Source: Neoechinorhynchus agilis
Lineage: Eukaryota; Acanthocephala
Reading direction: 5' to 3'
DNA: 64,000 bases
Assembly: GCA_051530055.1 (NCBI GenBank)
Contig: CM121343.1
Span: forward strand, 6,138,001 to 6,202,000
Shown here piece after piece: positions 39,716 through 50,856 of this stretch. The translations under genes and the position numbers were made by a program. How positions within the stretch are numbered: the first letter of the stretch is position 1; the number at the start of each line of letters is the position of its first letter. The notes beneath the pieces are model-generated. The model was not told the origin of the DNA and made no database searches. It saw only the letters and a program-made list of their open reading frames with translations.

Positions 39716-40383
39716 ACAAAATTCCACGAAGATTTTAACCTCCAATGTTGTTCATCTCCTTCTGTATGGTTAACAGCGTCGAATACATTTGTAGGATCAT
39801 AGATTCGGGCCATTTCATGTAAAATATCGGAATATTCCGAGACGAATGCATAGAAAAAGTCAGAAACAAACACGGTTGTCATATTTTTGAATTGTGATCT
39901 TTCCCATTCCAAAGTATTCATCTTGATCACATTATTAGTAATTTGTGCGAGTTTTTGACTGAAACTCTTTCCCAAGGTTACATGATAAAAAATATTACGA
40001 TGTCCATGAACAAACATACATCCCCGATCTTCGCACTTCGCTCCATCTTCGTTATTGATGATGTAATCTAAGAATTTAGGACAATACTTGGTGGCACAAA
40101 GACTGATGGGATAACATTTGAAGAGTCTTGAAGGTTTACTGATAGCCGTAAAGGCAAGAATCATTAAAGCTACCTGTCGTTCGTCGTAGAACCTAATTAT
40201 TATAGCATCTCTTTTTTTCCGTAAATCTTCGGCGTGCCGTTCTGCTATTGCAACTATTGGTCCAAATAACGACGATGTCCATACAGCAAATTTCGATAAA
40301 CTTACATCCGTAGGTATATCGAAAACGATCACAGTGTCACGCTGAACAACTAAAACTTCCGCCAATTGTGAACTTGTTCCCAT
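39712..40383 (-). CDS. NOT4-like RRM + CCCH zinc-finger protein lacking RING (223 aa)
   Basis: The sequence aligns by eye with the middle of CNOT4: an RRM-like fold from VVQRDTVIVFDIP to FGPIVAIAERH and RKKRDAIIIRF, then CATKYCPKFL...KCEDRGCMFVHG, a C-x15-C-x4-C-x3-H finger matching TTKYCSYFL..CPKPDCMYLH of CNOT4. The N-terminal RING that makes NOT4 an E3 ligase is absent, and no RING exon is seen upstream within 1 kb. The C-terminal ~85 residues are unmatched. If made, it could bind RNA or CCR4-NOT partners without ligase activity. The single exon and lost RING fit a diverged duplicate. Its stop codon is the first base pair block of the hairpin downstream. Confidence 0.6.
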   Translation of the reverse strand: MGTSSQLAEVLVVQRDTVIVFDIPTDVSLSKFAVWTSSLFGPIVAIAERHAEDLRKKRDAIIIRFYDERQVALMILAFTAISKPSRLFKCYPISLCATKYCPKFLDYIINNEDGAKCEDRGCMFVHGHRNIFYHVTLGKSFSQKLAQITNNVIKMNTLEWERSQFKNMTTVFVSDFFYAFVSEYSDILHEMARIYDPTNVFDAVNHTEGDEQHWRLKSSWNFV

Positions 40384-43151
40384 ATCGTTTTCTAAAAAAA
40401 TGGAACTTAATTATCGCTGACTCATGGCTGCCACACTATAAAAAAAACTAAACGTCGTGAAATTACGACCGCCGTTACCACAAATCCATGTCGACAACGT
40501 AAATAACGCGAACGTGCCAAAAAAATATATTGGCGCGCTCTTCTGGTAATCAAGGTAGCTAAAAAAATTTAAATGAACTTTTTTAGTTTGAAAAGAAATT
40601 TTTTTACCACAAATGATCTCACTTTTGTGAGGTCCTTTACATTGGTGAACCTTTTTAAAATATTGGAAAAAATCAATAATATCAATTCGCACCCATTTTA
40701 TCTGATCAGATTTCAATGATCGCTTATAATCTTTTGTCCGGGTTTCGCGATTCTCAAAATGGAACCAGGGTTAGTCGTGTATTTATTACAAACCAATTTT
40801 GGACATGGTTGGATTTTCAATTAGATGTGAAAGAGATGAACCAATAAAGCTAAAATTATATACCTTAATCGCAAGGCTATTCCGCTTTGATTTGATTGAA
40901 AACTGTCACAAACGTCCATTTAACTTTATTTTTTCAATGTGGCAGCATATAAATATCCTTAAACGTCGCAAAAGTCAATCAAAATGTTCAAAACGACTTT
41001 ACAGACTTAAAGCTGCATTTGATATACATTTAATTGATACCTAAAGTTCTCTGGACTTTGTGCCATTCGTTTGCATATCCCTCGATAAGCATTGACACTT
41101 GCAGTCCTCGTATTCCTCAAACCTTGAGCTAATGCAGGGAAATTAGGCTACTGTTTTGGTTCAATTTCTTAGAATACAAAGTTATTAAAAGTGACTGCTT
41201 TGTACATTTCAGTTCTTGCTCAAACTATAATGAACTTTCTTTTCCATATTGATTCTCATTCCTGATTCGCCAATAGATTCGTAAATCAAAAATCTGGGAC
41301 AATATTTCGCTACATTGATGGCTTCGCAGTAATTTCTATTTAGTTTTACTTTTTGCTGTATTTGTGATGCCATCTCATCAATCACCTGTTCCGTACTATG
41401 CTTTATTTTTTGAATAGAAATTGATAAAGCAATCATAAATAAAAAACAATCAAGAAAATAAAAACCAATTATAGCAAGAATGTATAAGATCATGGATCCC
41501 TCCCTAATCCGATCTAAAAACGCTCCAAAAGCAATAAATATTTTTCCCGAATAGTATGTAGTATACCGATTCTTATATTATGTTTTGTAAATTTTCCTAT
41601 ATGGTACCTTTCAACCTCACTTTTAAAATATAATTGACTTTATTAATCCTTTACTTTTAGAGGAGTTGTATCTTATACTCTATTGTAAGGATCCACATGC
41701 CTTGAAGCTTAGAAAAACCTGAAATATCAGTGAGTTTAAACCATTATTTTTCGGTGATCTGCTACGCGATTTGCTCAATGTGATGGAATCCACTTATGTT
41801 TGCTATTAGTCAGAAATATCGTAATTTGAATATTTTGTACATGCCAAAATGATAGGCTTTAAAAATCGCTGAGGTGCGTCTAGATATGATCGTATCCATC
41901 CTCCGCACCATAAATCGATCGCTATCAGCATCGATAAAAATTGTTGCGCTGAAATTCGCAAAGTGGAAAATCAAGTGGCTTTCATAGAGCGGCGGTTATT
42001 CCGCTTGCCTTACGGATTTTAAAAGCTACTAATCTTAGAACATTTACTGTTAATTTAAGGTTTCAGATCTTATATACGAGTAAATGTTTTGCTAAAGCGG
42101 TAAAAATATCAGGAAACAGAAAAAATGACTGGGCAAAATATGGTAACAAATTGAATCTTCAACAGCTTTAAGTATACTTTCAAGCGAAATAAACGGGCCT
42201 TTACACTATGATGCTAATATGATCTTTAAGTATTTACATTCGTTAGTAAAATAAACCGTTTAATTTCGAGTGTTTTGAGATGCGGTACTCGATTGTGAAT
42301 GTGTGGATAATTGTCACCTGCACGTGGTTTAAATTCGTTTAAAGCAATACGTTAAGCTCACTTTCACCACCATTATTATTGAGTTTTATTACATACAATC
42401 GATCATCAAACTATGACCATTTCCAATAAATAAAATCGATTTTTGAGCGTAATTAAAGCATTCGTTGTTTCGCGTTCACAAAAAAATAAACACTTCATAA
42501 ATTTACCCGTTGAAATACAATTGCTAAAGACTGAATGGACCAAGGTCAAATTCCAATCACATTTTCCCAAAAGGTAAGATTCAACTTGAGAGGCCATTTT
42601 TTGCTGAGTGTTACATCGGATTTGATTTTCATCCTTGTAAATTCGGATACTCTTCAGCGAACACATAAATTTTTCGCTGCTTAGGTTAAGGATGACCGAA
42701 GTAGTCCGGCTCTTTTGAGAGTATCAAATTGTTTAACCCAGGGATACTCGTGCGACGACTAAAGCACCGCAATATACATAAAAATTCAACACGTTGCCGG
42801 CGAAACAGATTGGCATTCGGATCTCACTGCCTTTGAATGATTTATCAGCAATTCTGCGAGTTGGCGTTTAAATTGAACGTAAGGGCGCCCCACTTAATGT
42901 AGTCGTTTGCGTTTTTCGCTGGTTTTATGGGCCACAGATTTTCTTTGAAATGTGAATTTTTCTCTGATTACCTTTTCTGTGCACAATCGACAATATCGAG
43001 AATTGGTAATTTAACACCGATTTTTACCTTTTTATTTTTCATGAACAAAAAAGGTGCATGAACATCCGTTACCATGGCGACAAGAACTCCAAATAATGCA
43101 GTCCGTTGTAGAAGGTTGCTCGAATAGATCGGAATATTGCATTTAGAAGTC
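40384..43151. other. Gene-poor spacer with possible eroded NOT4-like pieces
   Basis: Minus-strand open segments at 41,209-41,493 (with VAKYCPRFLIYE) and 42,406-42,666 (with KMASQVESYLLGK) echo short motifs of the NOT4-like gene (TKYCPKFLDY; SQKLAQITNNV). They may be remnants of tandem copies; the match is weak. No plus-strand gene is recognised before 43,152. An upstream promoter for the HECT gene may lie near 43,000-43,150. Confidence 0.3.
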
Positions 43152-45542
43152 ATGGAAAACATGCCGCACGATATGTCGGACAGTGACTATTTTGAACCGG
43201 AGTCCTATTTTGATACATTAGATGATATTGAAGATCGTGTTGACCGGGATTTATCAAGAGAGATTAATAGCTCAATCGTGAATTATTTATATTTCATGTT
43301 TCTGGATGAAGACAATAAGAGGCTGGACAACTATTTCCTGAATAAATACTACACCGAGAACGTGGTAATTCGTTCAATGCGTTTGGTATAGAAAATTTAA
43401 CGATTAATCTATTTTAGCACATAGGATTGTTTAAAGTTATTCAGGAGGATACACTAAATTTTGCAAGGACAATCGCGACTATTCCAAGTGATTTAGTCAG
43501 ACCTCACGAGATTTATGTGGCGATACTTCTTTTAAGAGTAATACTGCGATGCGTTGTTTAAGTAATCACTCATTTTGTGCTAGGCACCTTTATGGATGCT
43601 TAGCGATAGGACAGTTCTTAAAGTAGCATATAGACTGATTCAATTAAATATATCTCCCAACATAGAAATGCATGTCTTGGCGCTATTTGAACAGTATGAG
43701 TCGACAAATACCTTTATAGTTACTCTCACCTACCCCCTTAGATTCGATTTTAAACATTTAGGCCACTACGTAAAATTGATGAAATATATAATTGATCAAG
43801 CATTTAACATCAAACGTTCGCATAAACGCGAGAAGGTCATTGCAGTGTATTTGAAATTCACGTCTTTAATATGTGAGATTTTTGATTCTTTTAAAAACTC
43901 AATTGTAAATGTGCCACTTTTTAGATGCGTCAAATGTGCAGATCAGCAGAATTTCGCCAAATGCGTTTCAAATTCGAGCACTTAGCAAACTTCCACCTCT
44001 GACGCAGCTTATGAGACTACTGAGAATGGGCCAGGGACCTCTGCCAAGCGATAAAGTCGTAGCTCTGGCATTCCCATATCTAATCCCATTTGAATATAAA
44101 CTAACTCTCACAAGAACTGAATTTCAATATTTACAAGATTTGAATATTCTCGTAAGATGATTTAATATACAATCCAATCTTACAAACTCATATGTTTCAG
44201 CATACTCTAGAAATCATAAACAACCGATATTTTCAGGCGCCGTTCAATATACCAAAAAATATTTGTTTTACAATAAAACGTGAACAATTAGTCAACAGCA
44301 CCATTAGCGAGGTAATGACGATCTAACCATCAAAAATCTCTGAAATTCTTTTGCTTAGATCAACAATCACTATTCGTTAAGACGAGATATAAGGATAATA
44401 TTTGATGGTGAAAACGGAGCAGACGAAGGCGGGTTATTCAGAGAATGGCTAGAAAATGTAATTGCAGCAATTGTGGATGATGATAGTTGGTACATTTATA
44501 AAATTCGACTTTCAGTAATCTAAATTAATTAGGACTTTTTCAATACAATGCACAAGCTGGGACGTACTTTCCTATGGCCAGTGCAACAGACAAAGGATGC
44601 CTTGAAGTCTTTTACTTGTTTGGACTTGTAATTGAATTTCTAAGAAGTTTCTTAATCTGACCTTTTGATCGTTTAGATGATGGGGTTTGCATACTACAAT
44701 TCGTTCGAGTTAATTGGAATAGATCTTCCTGAACAATTTTTTATGAAGCTTTTTGGTGAAAATTTTAGGATTCGAAAGCCATCGATTACCGATCTTATCT
44801 GCATTGATCCGGTTTGAAATAAACAGCCTTTCAGCATCTTTAAGATCCAACATTAAAACAATATAGATTGCCGGTAAAAATTTGGAGAATTTATCAAGTC
44901 TCGATGTCGATGAAGCGTTTGATATCCTTGGCTACAAAAAAGGAGATCTGAAGCGCGATAAAACAAACTTGGAAGATGTTATTAGAAAGAGTCTCGAAGA
45001 ATATCTAAACACTAATATGGCAGGGCAGTTTTATAAAATATTTCAGGGCTTTTGCGATATTAGTATTTCTAATTCTTTGACAGTAGGTATCTAGATTTGA
45101 TCACGTCATCGATAACTTTAGCGTTTAGTTTTTCACACCGATTGAATTTCGATCCATTTTTTGTGGAATCACCTTACAGGGCAAAGGACTACAGATGATG
45201 CGAAATCGAACTAAGTATCGGCATTGCAACGCGAATAATCCAATAATCAAATGGTTTTGGGAAATCGTCGAGGAAATGGACGAAAAATACCAAACGAAAT
45301 TGCTAAAATTTATTACTGGTTCAAAACGTCTACCAACTCATAGATCGCCACCTATAACGTTGGCGGTTCAAAATTTAAGCAATGCTTCAAGCGACTTGAA
45401 TCCGAATTCATTCAAATTGCCCACGGCGCATACGTGCAATCGCGAGTTAATTCTCGACGCTGCGATGGACTCGAAGGATATTTTCAAAACGAAATTATAC
45501 AAAGCAATTGATTTGGGTGGAGAAGGATTTGGGTTTATTTGA
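43152..45542 (+). CDS. HECT-type E3 ubiquitin ligase (10 exons, ~655 aa)
   Basis: Exons: 43152-43385, 43418-43537, 43584-43872, 43925-44151, 44201-44311, 44359-44485, 44533-44627, 44677-44811, 44867-45082 and 45129-45542, all phase-consistent. The C-terminal ~350 residues are a full HECT domain: IIFDGENGADEGGLFREW, GTYFPMASATDKG, FYLFGLMMGFAYYNS, FFTPIEFRSIFCG and, in the C-lobe, KLPTAHTC with the catalytic cysteine, ending EGFGFI. It would accept ubiquitin as a thioester and pass it to substrate. The N-terminal ~300 residues are helical and resemble the UBE3A/HECTD2 upstream region only loosely; no WW, C2, UBA or ARM signature was seen. AATAAA lies at 45,565. Confidence 0.9.
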
Positions 45543-45564
45543 TAGAGGTGTTTGAGATGCGAAT

Positions 45565-45570
45565 AATAAA
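45565..45570 (+). terminator. Poly(A) signal of the HECT gene
   Basis: AATAAA 23 bases after the HECT stop codon. Confidence 0.6.
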
Positions 45571-46919
45571 GATTTTTATGGTTAACTGAGGCTCTGATTA
45601 AGTAAATTTATTTTTATTCGTTTAATGTGCATTTTTTAATGCCCTTTCCAATACTTTGAATGTAGTGAAATTTTCATGTGAAATATAGTTTGAAAACATT
45701 CATTACTCTCGGAGATTTACTCCCTGTGGAAAATAATGCATCAATTGAAATAATGAAAATTTAAAAGGGCAATTCAATTTACGTAGATCGAGGAAATAAT
45801 TACAGTCGGTAGGAATAGGTTAAAGCCAAAGGTCCTTCGAAAGGTCATCAATCGTAGCAGCTTTTAATAGTTTGGAAATCCTTAAAGGGCAGTAAGGGAT
45901 CCATGAAGACCACGAATTAATTTAAAACATCGAAAATCGTGGAATGTCTCATTAACTTCCACTTCGTTGAAATGCGTTACGTACAATGAAATAATAATAA
46001 CATTCCGACTTTGATTTTGAAGTGATTAATCGATAACGCAGTAAATTAGCCAGAACCTCAAATGCAAAGACTATTTCAAGAGACTTACTCATGATCTTGT
46101 AAACCAGTTTATATTCGTACAGTTGGCCGCATCCAAACGGTCTATCACCTAAATGCTCTATTATAACCGAACTTTACGTGGACAGACTTTCTCTGCATAC
46201 ATTAAATCCTTTGTGGGTTCCAATTATTTATCGATCCCTAAAACATTTCTTTAATTAAGAGTACTCGAATCTTAGGAATTTTCGGATGTTGGAATGAACT
46301 GCCTACGTGGGCCAAAAACCTATCAGCAAATGATTGTTTTACTATCTGCATGATTTACTGTATCTACCACACAGAAATGGAAGACGATTCTAGATTTGTT
46401 TTTCGACGAATAAAGTTCATAATCAGGATGGCAAAGTAAATTCAATTGTAACTGAACATATCAAACAAAAAAATTGAGAAATGTGTTCCTTCGTGATATT
46501 GTCCAATGAAAGTATCATGTGATTCGCTATAATCATCTGAAGTTCAAATTCTAAACCATTATTATTCGAAATTGTATTACTCGGAAACCCCATTGGAGTA
46601 GAAAATGTGAAAAGGGAGATACAATCATTGAAGTTTTAAAGGCAAAATATGAAACGAACACGTTTATAGCGAATTTCTTTCTAAAAGTTATAGTTACATC
46701 TCAAACAAATAGGTATAAAGTCTGACCTGACGTCGATTTAAATCGTAATAATATCGATTTCAAAATAAGTGGGTGTAATTATCCGTTCGAAGATTTGGGG
46801 AGCGCAGACTGAAGTGCGGAAAGCTCTTATAAAATTTAAATCTAAACATTTTACAGCAAAAAATTCGCACAGCTATAAATAAGCACTTATTATATTCGTT
46901 AGTAAAATTTAGCAGTTCA
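45571..46919. other. Intergenic stretch between convergent HECT and GID8-like genes
   Basis: AT-rich, with no coding segment and no repeat that I could recognise. It should hold the 3' UTR of the minus-strand gene at its right end. Confidence 0.4.
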
Positions 46920-47654
46920 TTAATTCCGTCTTCTATTTCTTGATCGGCGGGGATCCTTGTTTTTAACAGTGCTACTAGGTTTTAAAAATGACAAAAGCAT
47001 TGCGAATTGACTCCTAGAACTGAGGTTATCCGCTTCGCTTGAAATGAAAGATGATCCATTTGATTCTTGGATTGCAATGCGTTCGGTTTCTCTCAAAAGG
47101 CGCAAATTCACCTCGCGTTTCACCAATTCGCGTCGCTTCAGATTTAAAAGTTCCTCGTTTTCAGGAGCACCATCAACCCAGATAAGACTTAGCGCTTTTG
47201 CAAGTTGGCTAAATTCGTCCTCGTATACCAACGAGTCCTCGAAATGAGATCTAACGAAGCAAAGTAGATTTTTTAGATCAGCTGATCCAGAAACTCTAAC
47301 TATTTCAAGTAAGAGTTGATAGTACATGGTGAAGCGTAATCTTCGATCGTAATTCCATAACCGCTCCCACCTTTCTTTTATAATTTCAATTGCATTTTCG
47401 AATTCACCAATCATAATCAAATCAGTAACATCGCTTCGATCACGTACATACAAAATCGCAGTTTCTTTATCAGGGAATCTTAAACTTGGCTCTAAATCCA
47501 GGGGCAATATTGGAAATTCCTGTAAGAACATTTCAAGTGGTTTGTATAGACCGAATAACACATAATGATTCAGGATGATGCGGTTAGCGGCAAGTGAGTT
47601 ACAACGCTCACGTTTTCCACACGATCGCTTGGACAACAAATCAGAAGACAACAT
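46920..47654 (-). CDS. gid8: GID8-like LisH/CTLH protein (244 aa)
   Basis: Residues about 22-50 (LAANRIILNHYVLFGLYKPLEMF) fit a LisH helix pair. About 65-135 (VRDRSDVTDLIMIGEFENAIEI...YYQLLLEIVRV) fit CTLH, and the next helices fit CRA, the order in GID8/TWA1. GID8 is the scaffold of the GID/CTLH E3 ubiquitin ligase. The length is near the usual ~230. The C-terminal ~60 residues are basic and Ser-rich (DPRRSRNRRR) and unlike standard GID8. Similarity is moderate, so a diverged CTLH-complex paralog is possible. It is intronless and lies about 480 bases downstream of the WAVE gene on the same strand. Confidence 0.62.
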   Translation of the reverse strand: MLSSDLLSKRSCGKRERCNSLAANRIILNHYVLFGLYKPLEMFLQEFPILPLDLEPSLRFPDKETAILYVRDRSDVTDLIMIGEFENAIEIIKERWERLWNYDRRLRFTMYYQLLLEIVRVSGSADLKNLLCFVRSHFEDSLVYEDEFSQLAKALSLIWVDGAPENEELLNLKRRELVKREVNLRLLRETERIAIQESNGSSFISSEADNLSSRSQFAMLLSFLKPSSTVKNKDPRRSRNRRRN

Positions 47655-48136
47655 TTTAGAATGTAAGGCTACTCAAATAATTCAGAGCGAGATTGAAATT
47701 AACTGTTGTATCAACCTGCGTGTCACTAATCAATTTTTGATTTTTTCGTTTTATTTTGCTATGTAAACAGAAACCAAAACGTTTCGGATGTACAAATACG
47801 GTGCAGAGGATTGATTATTTATAAAAATTGAAAGTATCAGAGAATCTTAATTTAATAAATTCCAGATTTATTTGCGATCAAATGTGCATTATTGTCATGT
47901 GTGTAGAGTTTTCCTTCTTAAAAAATCAATAAATTTAAAACGATGATTTTACATGTGAATTAATAGCAAAATAAGTTTGGCGAAAATGTTATTTTAAGCT
48001 TCTAGTTTTCCTTTGAGCAGGTGCTACTATTTATTTTTAGGATTTTCTCAGCAACCATAAAAACACTACAAATTATTTTACGAATTAAAATTGCATATTT
48101 ACACGTTTAAAGCAGGGCGCAAAAGGATTAGACGAG
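47655..48136. other. Spacer between WAVE and GID8-like genes
   Basis: Short AT-rich spacer; both genes are on the minus strand. It holds the WAVE 3' UTR and the GID8-like 5' region. No separate feature is visible. Confidence 0.4.
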
Positions 48137-49354
48137 TCAGAGGTCAGTGACGGTGCTTTCATTATTATCCTTATTAGCAGAAGACGAAGAATCGAATGAC
48201 AACTCAAGATTAACTAATCTTCGTCTATGCTTCAAGGCCTCTGCCATCAAGAATCGTACATCATTTCGTTCAACGTTTTTCGTCATCGGTGCTGGATGTG
48301 AGTTTTCATTTTTTACTTTCCTTAGAGTAAATCCACGTCTTATTTCGGCCATAAGATCCGAACTCACCGAAGCGCAAGCTCCATACCTAGCAGTCGCAGA
48401 TATGTTTCCATCCGATCTACAAGTTGCACTTGTGGCGTTATTGTGAAGTTTCCGAGGTTCCTGACTGTGTCCAATTTGCTGCAGTTCAGACTGAATATTC
48501 GGTGGCTGGAAATCGGGTTCGCACATTTCTGGTGGGAAGTCATCACATTGGGGCGGCGGTGGGAAGTCATTATCGAAATCACCCGTACCTCCAAAATATG
48601 GCACAGGCGGTTGAGGAGTATCAGAACGTCGACTTGAATCTGCATCCTGTTTTCGATCATTGGTTGGGCCGATGCTCATCGGTCGTTCACGTTGTTCAAT
48701 GGACGGGAGTGATTTGTTAAACTGTTTTTGCATAAAGCAGCTCCTACTGGACTTTAGACTTGTTTCACCGTAAATGCTGTTGGTTATGGATTGTGTAATG
48801 TGCTCAGGAGGAATGATTCTGAGATTTTGTCGAACTGAAGGTGGTCGTGAGTCTGAAGCATTGATGGATAATGCCGCGTTTGAAGTAACTCTTCGATTTG
48901 CGTAAAACACGCTCGGATCACTATAAAAAGACGAGCTGTCCTTATTATCAGTTCGGAATTTATTGAGCATATAGAGTGGCGGTGCCGGTAATGCGATCCG
49001 TTGATAAGCACTAGCAAGGGGTGATTCATCGTCGTCAGCGTCATCGCCGGTTCGACATGGATCTCTAAGAAACAGTTCATTTTGATTTTTAACCACATCA
49101 ACTTGACTTTCACTAATCCACCGTTCTGAGATTAAGAGCCGTTCTCTCAATCTATAGTGCCGATCTTCAATACGATTCATTTTCACGGTGACTTCTCTCA
49201 TCAACTCACTTGTCCGTCGATTAATCGTGCTCAGTTGTCTTATAAGATTACAGAGTGTAAAATTGGATATGAAAGCAAGTTCATCGGCATCATCCACGGT
49301 CGATTCAAAAGCAGCTATCCTTCTTGGAGAAACTTTTTGACTATCGATTGGCAT
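48137..49354 (-). CDS. WAVE/SCAR-family Arp2/3 activator without a clear acidic tail (405 aa)
   Basis: The start MPIDSQKVSPRRIAAF, then NFTLCNLIRQLSTINRRTSE and a long helix (MNRIEDRHYRLRERLLISER), is the WAVE homology domain that anchors WAVE in its five-subunit complex. A proline-rich segment follows (QPPVPYFGG, FPPPPQCDDFPPE), then a WH2 actin-binding motif, SSDLMAEIRRGFTLRKV, and a central-region-like NDVRFLMAEALKHRRR. The usual acidic end with a conserved Trp is missing: the protein stops after SSSSANKDNNESTVTDL. Either a downstream exon was missed or this WAVE lacks the Arp2/3-binding acidic motif. Family length is normally 450-560. Confidence 0.85.
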   Translation of the reverse strand: MPIDSQKVSPRRIAAFESTVDDADELAFISNFTLCNLIRQLSTINRRTSELMREVTVKMNRIEDRHYRLRERLLISERWISESQVDVVKNQNELFLRDPCRTGDDADDDESPLASAYQRIALPAPPLYMLNKFRTDNKDSSSFYSDPSVFYANRRVTSNAALSINASDSRPPSVRQNLRIIPPEHITQSITNSIYGETSLKSSRSCFMQKQFNKSLPSIEQRERPMSIGPTNDRKQDADSSRRSDTPQPPVPYFGGTGDFDNDFPPPPQCDDFPPEMCEPDFQPPNIQSELQQIGHSQEPRKLHNNATSATCRSDGNISATARYGACASVSSDLMAEIRRGFTLRKVKNENSHPAPMTKNVERNDVRFLMAEALKHRRRLVNLELSFDSSSSANKDNNESTVTDL

Positions 49355-50856
49355 TCTGAAGCAAAAGCAAAAAGAAGCTACAAAACCAAAGTCGACGGAA
49401 AGCGCTATTCACGAATAAAAGAAGCAAAGTCACAAATTGAGTTTATGACTACGGAAAGTACATGACAGATTGGAATGCATTACGGATCGTTTGTTCCGCC
49501 GTGACGTGAATCTCACGCCGCACGGAAGTATGCGTGACCATTGATGAGTTCGGTTCCATCGATGACGAACGAAATGGCAGATTTTGATGAAACCAAGCGA
49601 AGTGAGGGAAATTAGCAAGAAATTGGTTTGCCGATAATCGAATTTCAATTTCTTTCTGCTATGTGGACTTCTATTGAACGTTCTCGGTAGAGTTTTGTTA
49701 AATATTCGCCGTTTGAAGAGTTTCTCCAAAAAATGGCTTTTGTTTTATAAAAATTGACTATTTTCTCCAATCTAAAACCCCAAACCGTGTCTTTTTCAAA
49801 CTCTCAAATGGATCTTTCTGGAGACTTGTGGCATCGAAAGACTCTAAGGTTCACATTATTTAACCTTTTTGTTCGAAACGCCAATCATAATCTCAGTATC
49901 GTAGATTTGGTAAGTTCAAAGTTGATAGAAGCCTCGCGATTGTTCTAGACGTTGATAATTGTAGAGAACTGCTTTTTTCATTGTAAACTGCGCAATCTTC
50001 GCTCGTAAAACACGATATATCATTTTTTGAGATATCTCAGACGCTATGCTAATGAGTATTTAGGAAATGCACTATGCGGAACAACGCTCCGTATTGGGAA
50101 TACGCTTTTAAATAGCTAGGGATCTCTTCCTAGATTGCAGAATGACTCTAGCATCGAATCTACCATATCTATCAGTTTGAGTGAAATGTAAGGATTCACT
50201 TTATGCTGAAAAATCAATGTTCAATAAAAGGTAACTTTACAAACGTCCAGGGTTCCAACCGCTTTATTGGTACGGATCATTGGTGATCCGATTGTAGGAG
50301 AATTCCTTTTAGAAAACATAACTTTTTGAAATTTTGTCGAGATAAACAAGAAATTTTTTGCATTTTGTTTAATAGTAAACAATCTTTTTGTTTTCGTTTC
50401 CCTCAATTTAAACACTTTTTGTTTCATGGTCTTGTATCGATTCTCGATCCGTATTATCACCAATGAAAATGTTCATAGATGCTATTTTTCTATTTATTTT
50501 TCGTAAACTCGGGCTTATATAACTCATGCAATCTTTAACGTTAAGGGCCGGACTGTTATATATAAAAACAAAGTTTTTGTGCGTAAATATGGGGTTAAAG
50601 CTTCGAAAAGCTGATTAAATCTTGTGAAGATGGAGAAAAGTCCCATCAAGGGAACTTTAGCTAAGGGATCTCTAAGAGTAAAGTTATCGAAACTTTCTAT
50701 GCTACTTCTCTTTCCTTATTTTTCCTGCCGCGATCTTAATTGAATTATGCAAATTCGATGTTTACCGATTAATCAACTGAAAAGTGGATTGTGGTCTTGC
50801 TTTGAAAACACAATACGACAACAAAATCTTAAATTTGACCTGATTTGGGAATATCC
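49355..50856. other. Intergenic stretch between WAVE and FoxP genes
   Basis: A plus-strand open segment at 49,806-49,911 (MDLSGDLWHRKTLRFTLFNL...) ends at a good donor, GTAAGTTC, and could splice to 49,951 for a further ~20 residues, but no family is recognised. Otherwise AT-rich DNA without a supported gene. Confidence 0.3.

Noticed and set aside
48364-49113. Other-frame open segments across the WAVE gene
   Set aside because: Shadows of the WAVE coding frame; the WAVE homology and WH2 motifs fix the true frame.
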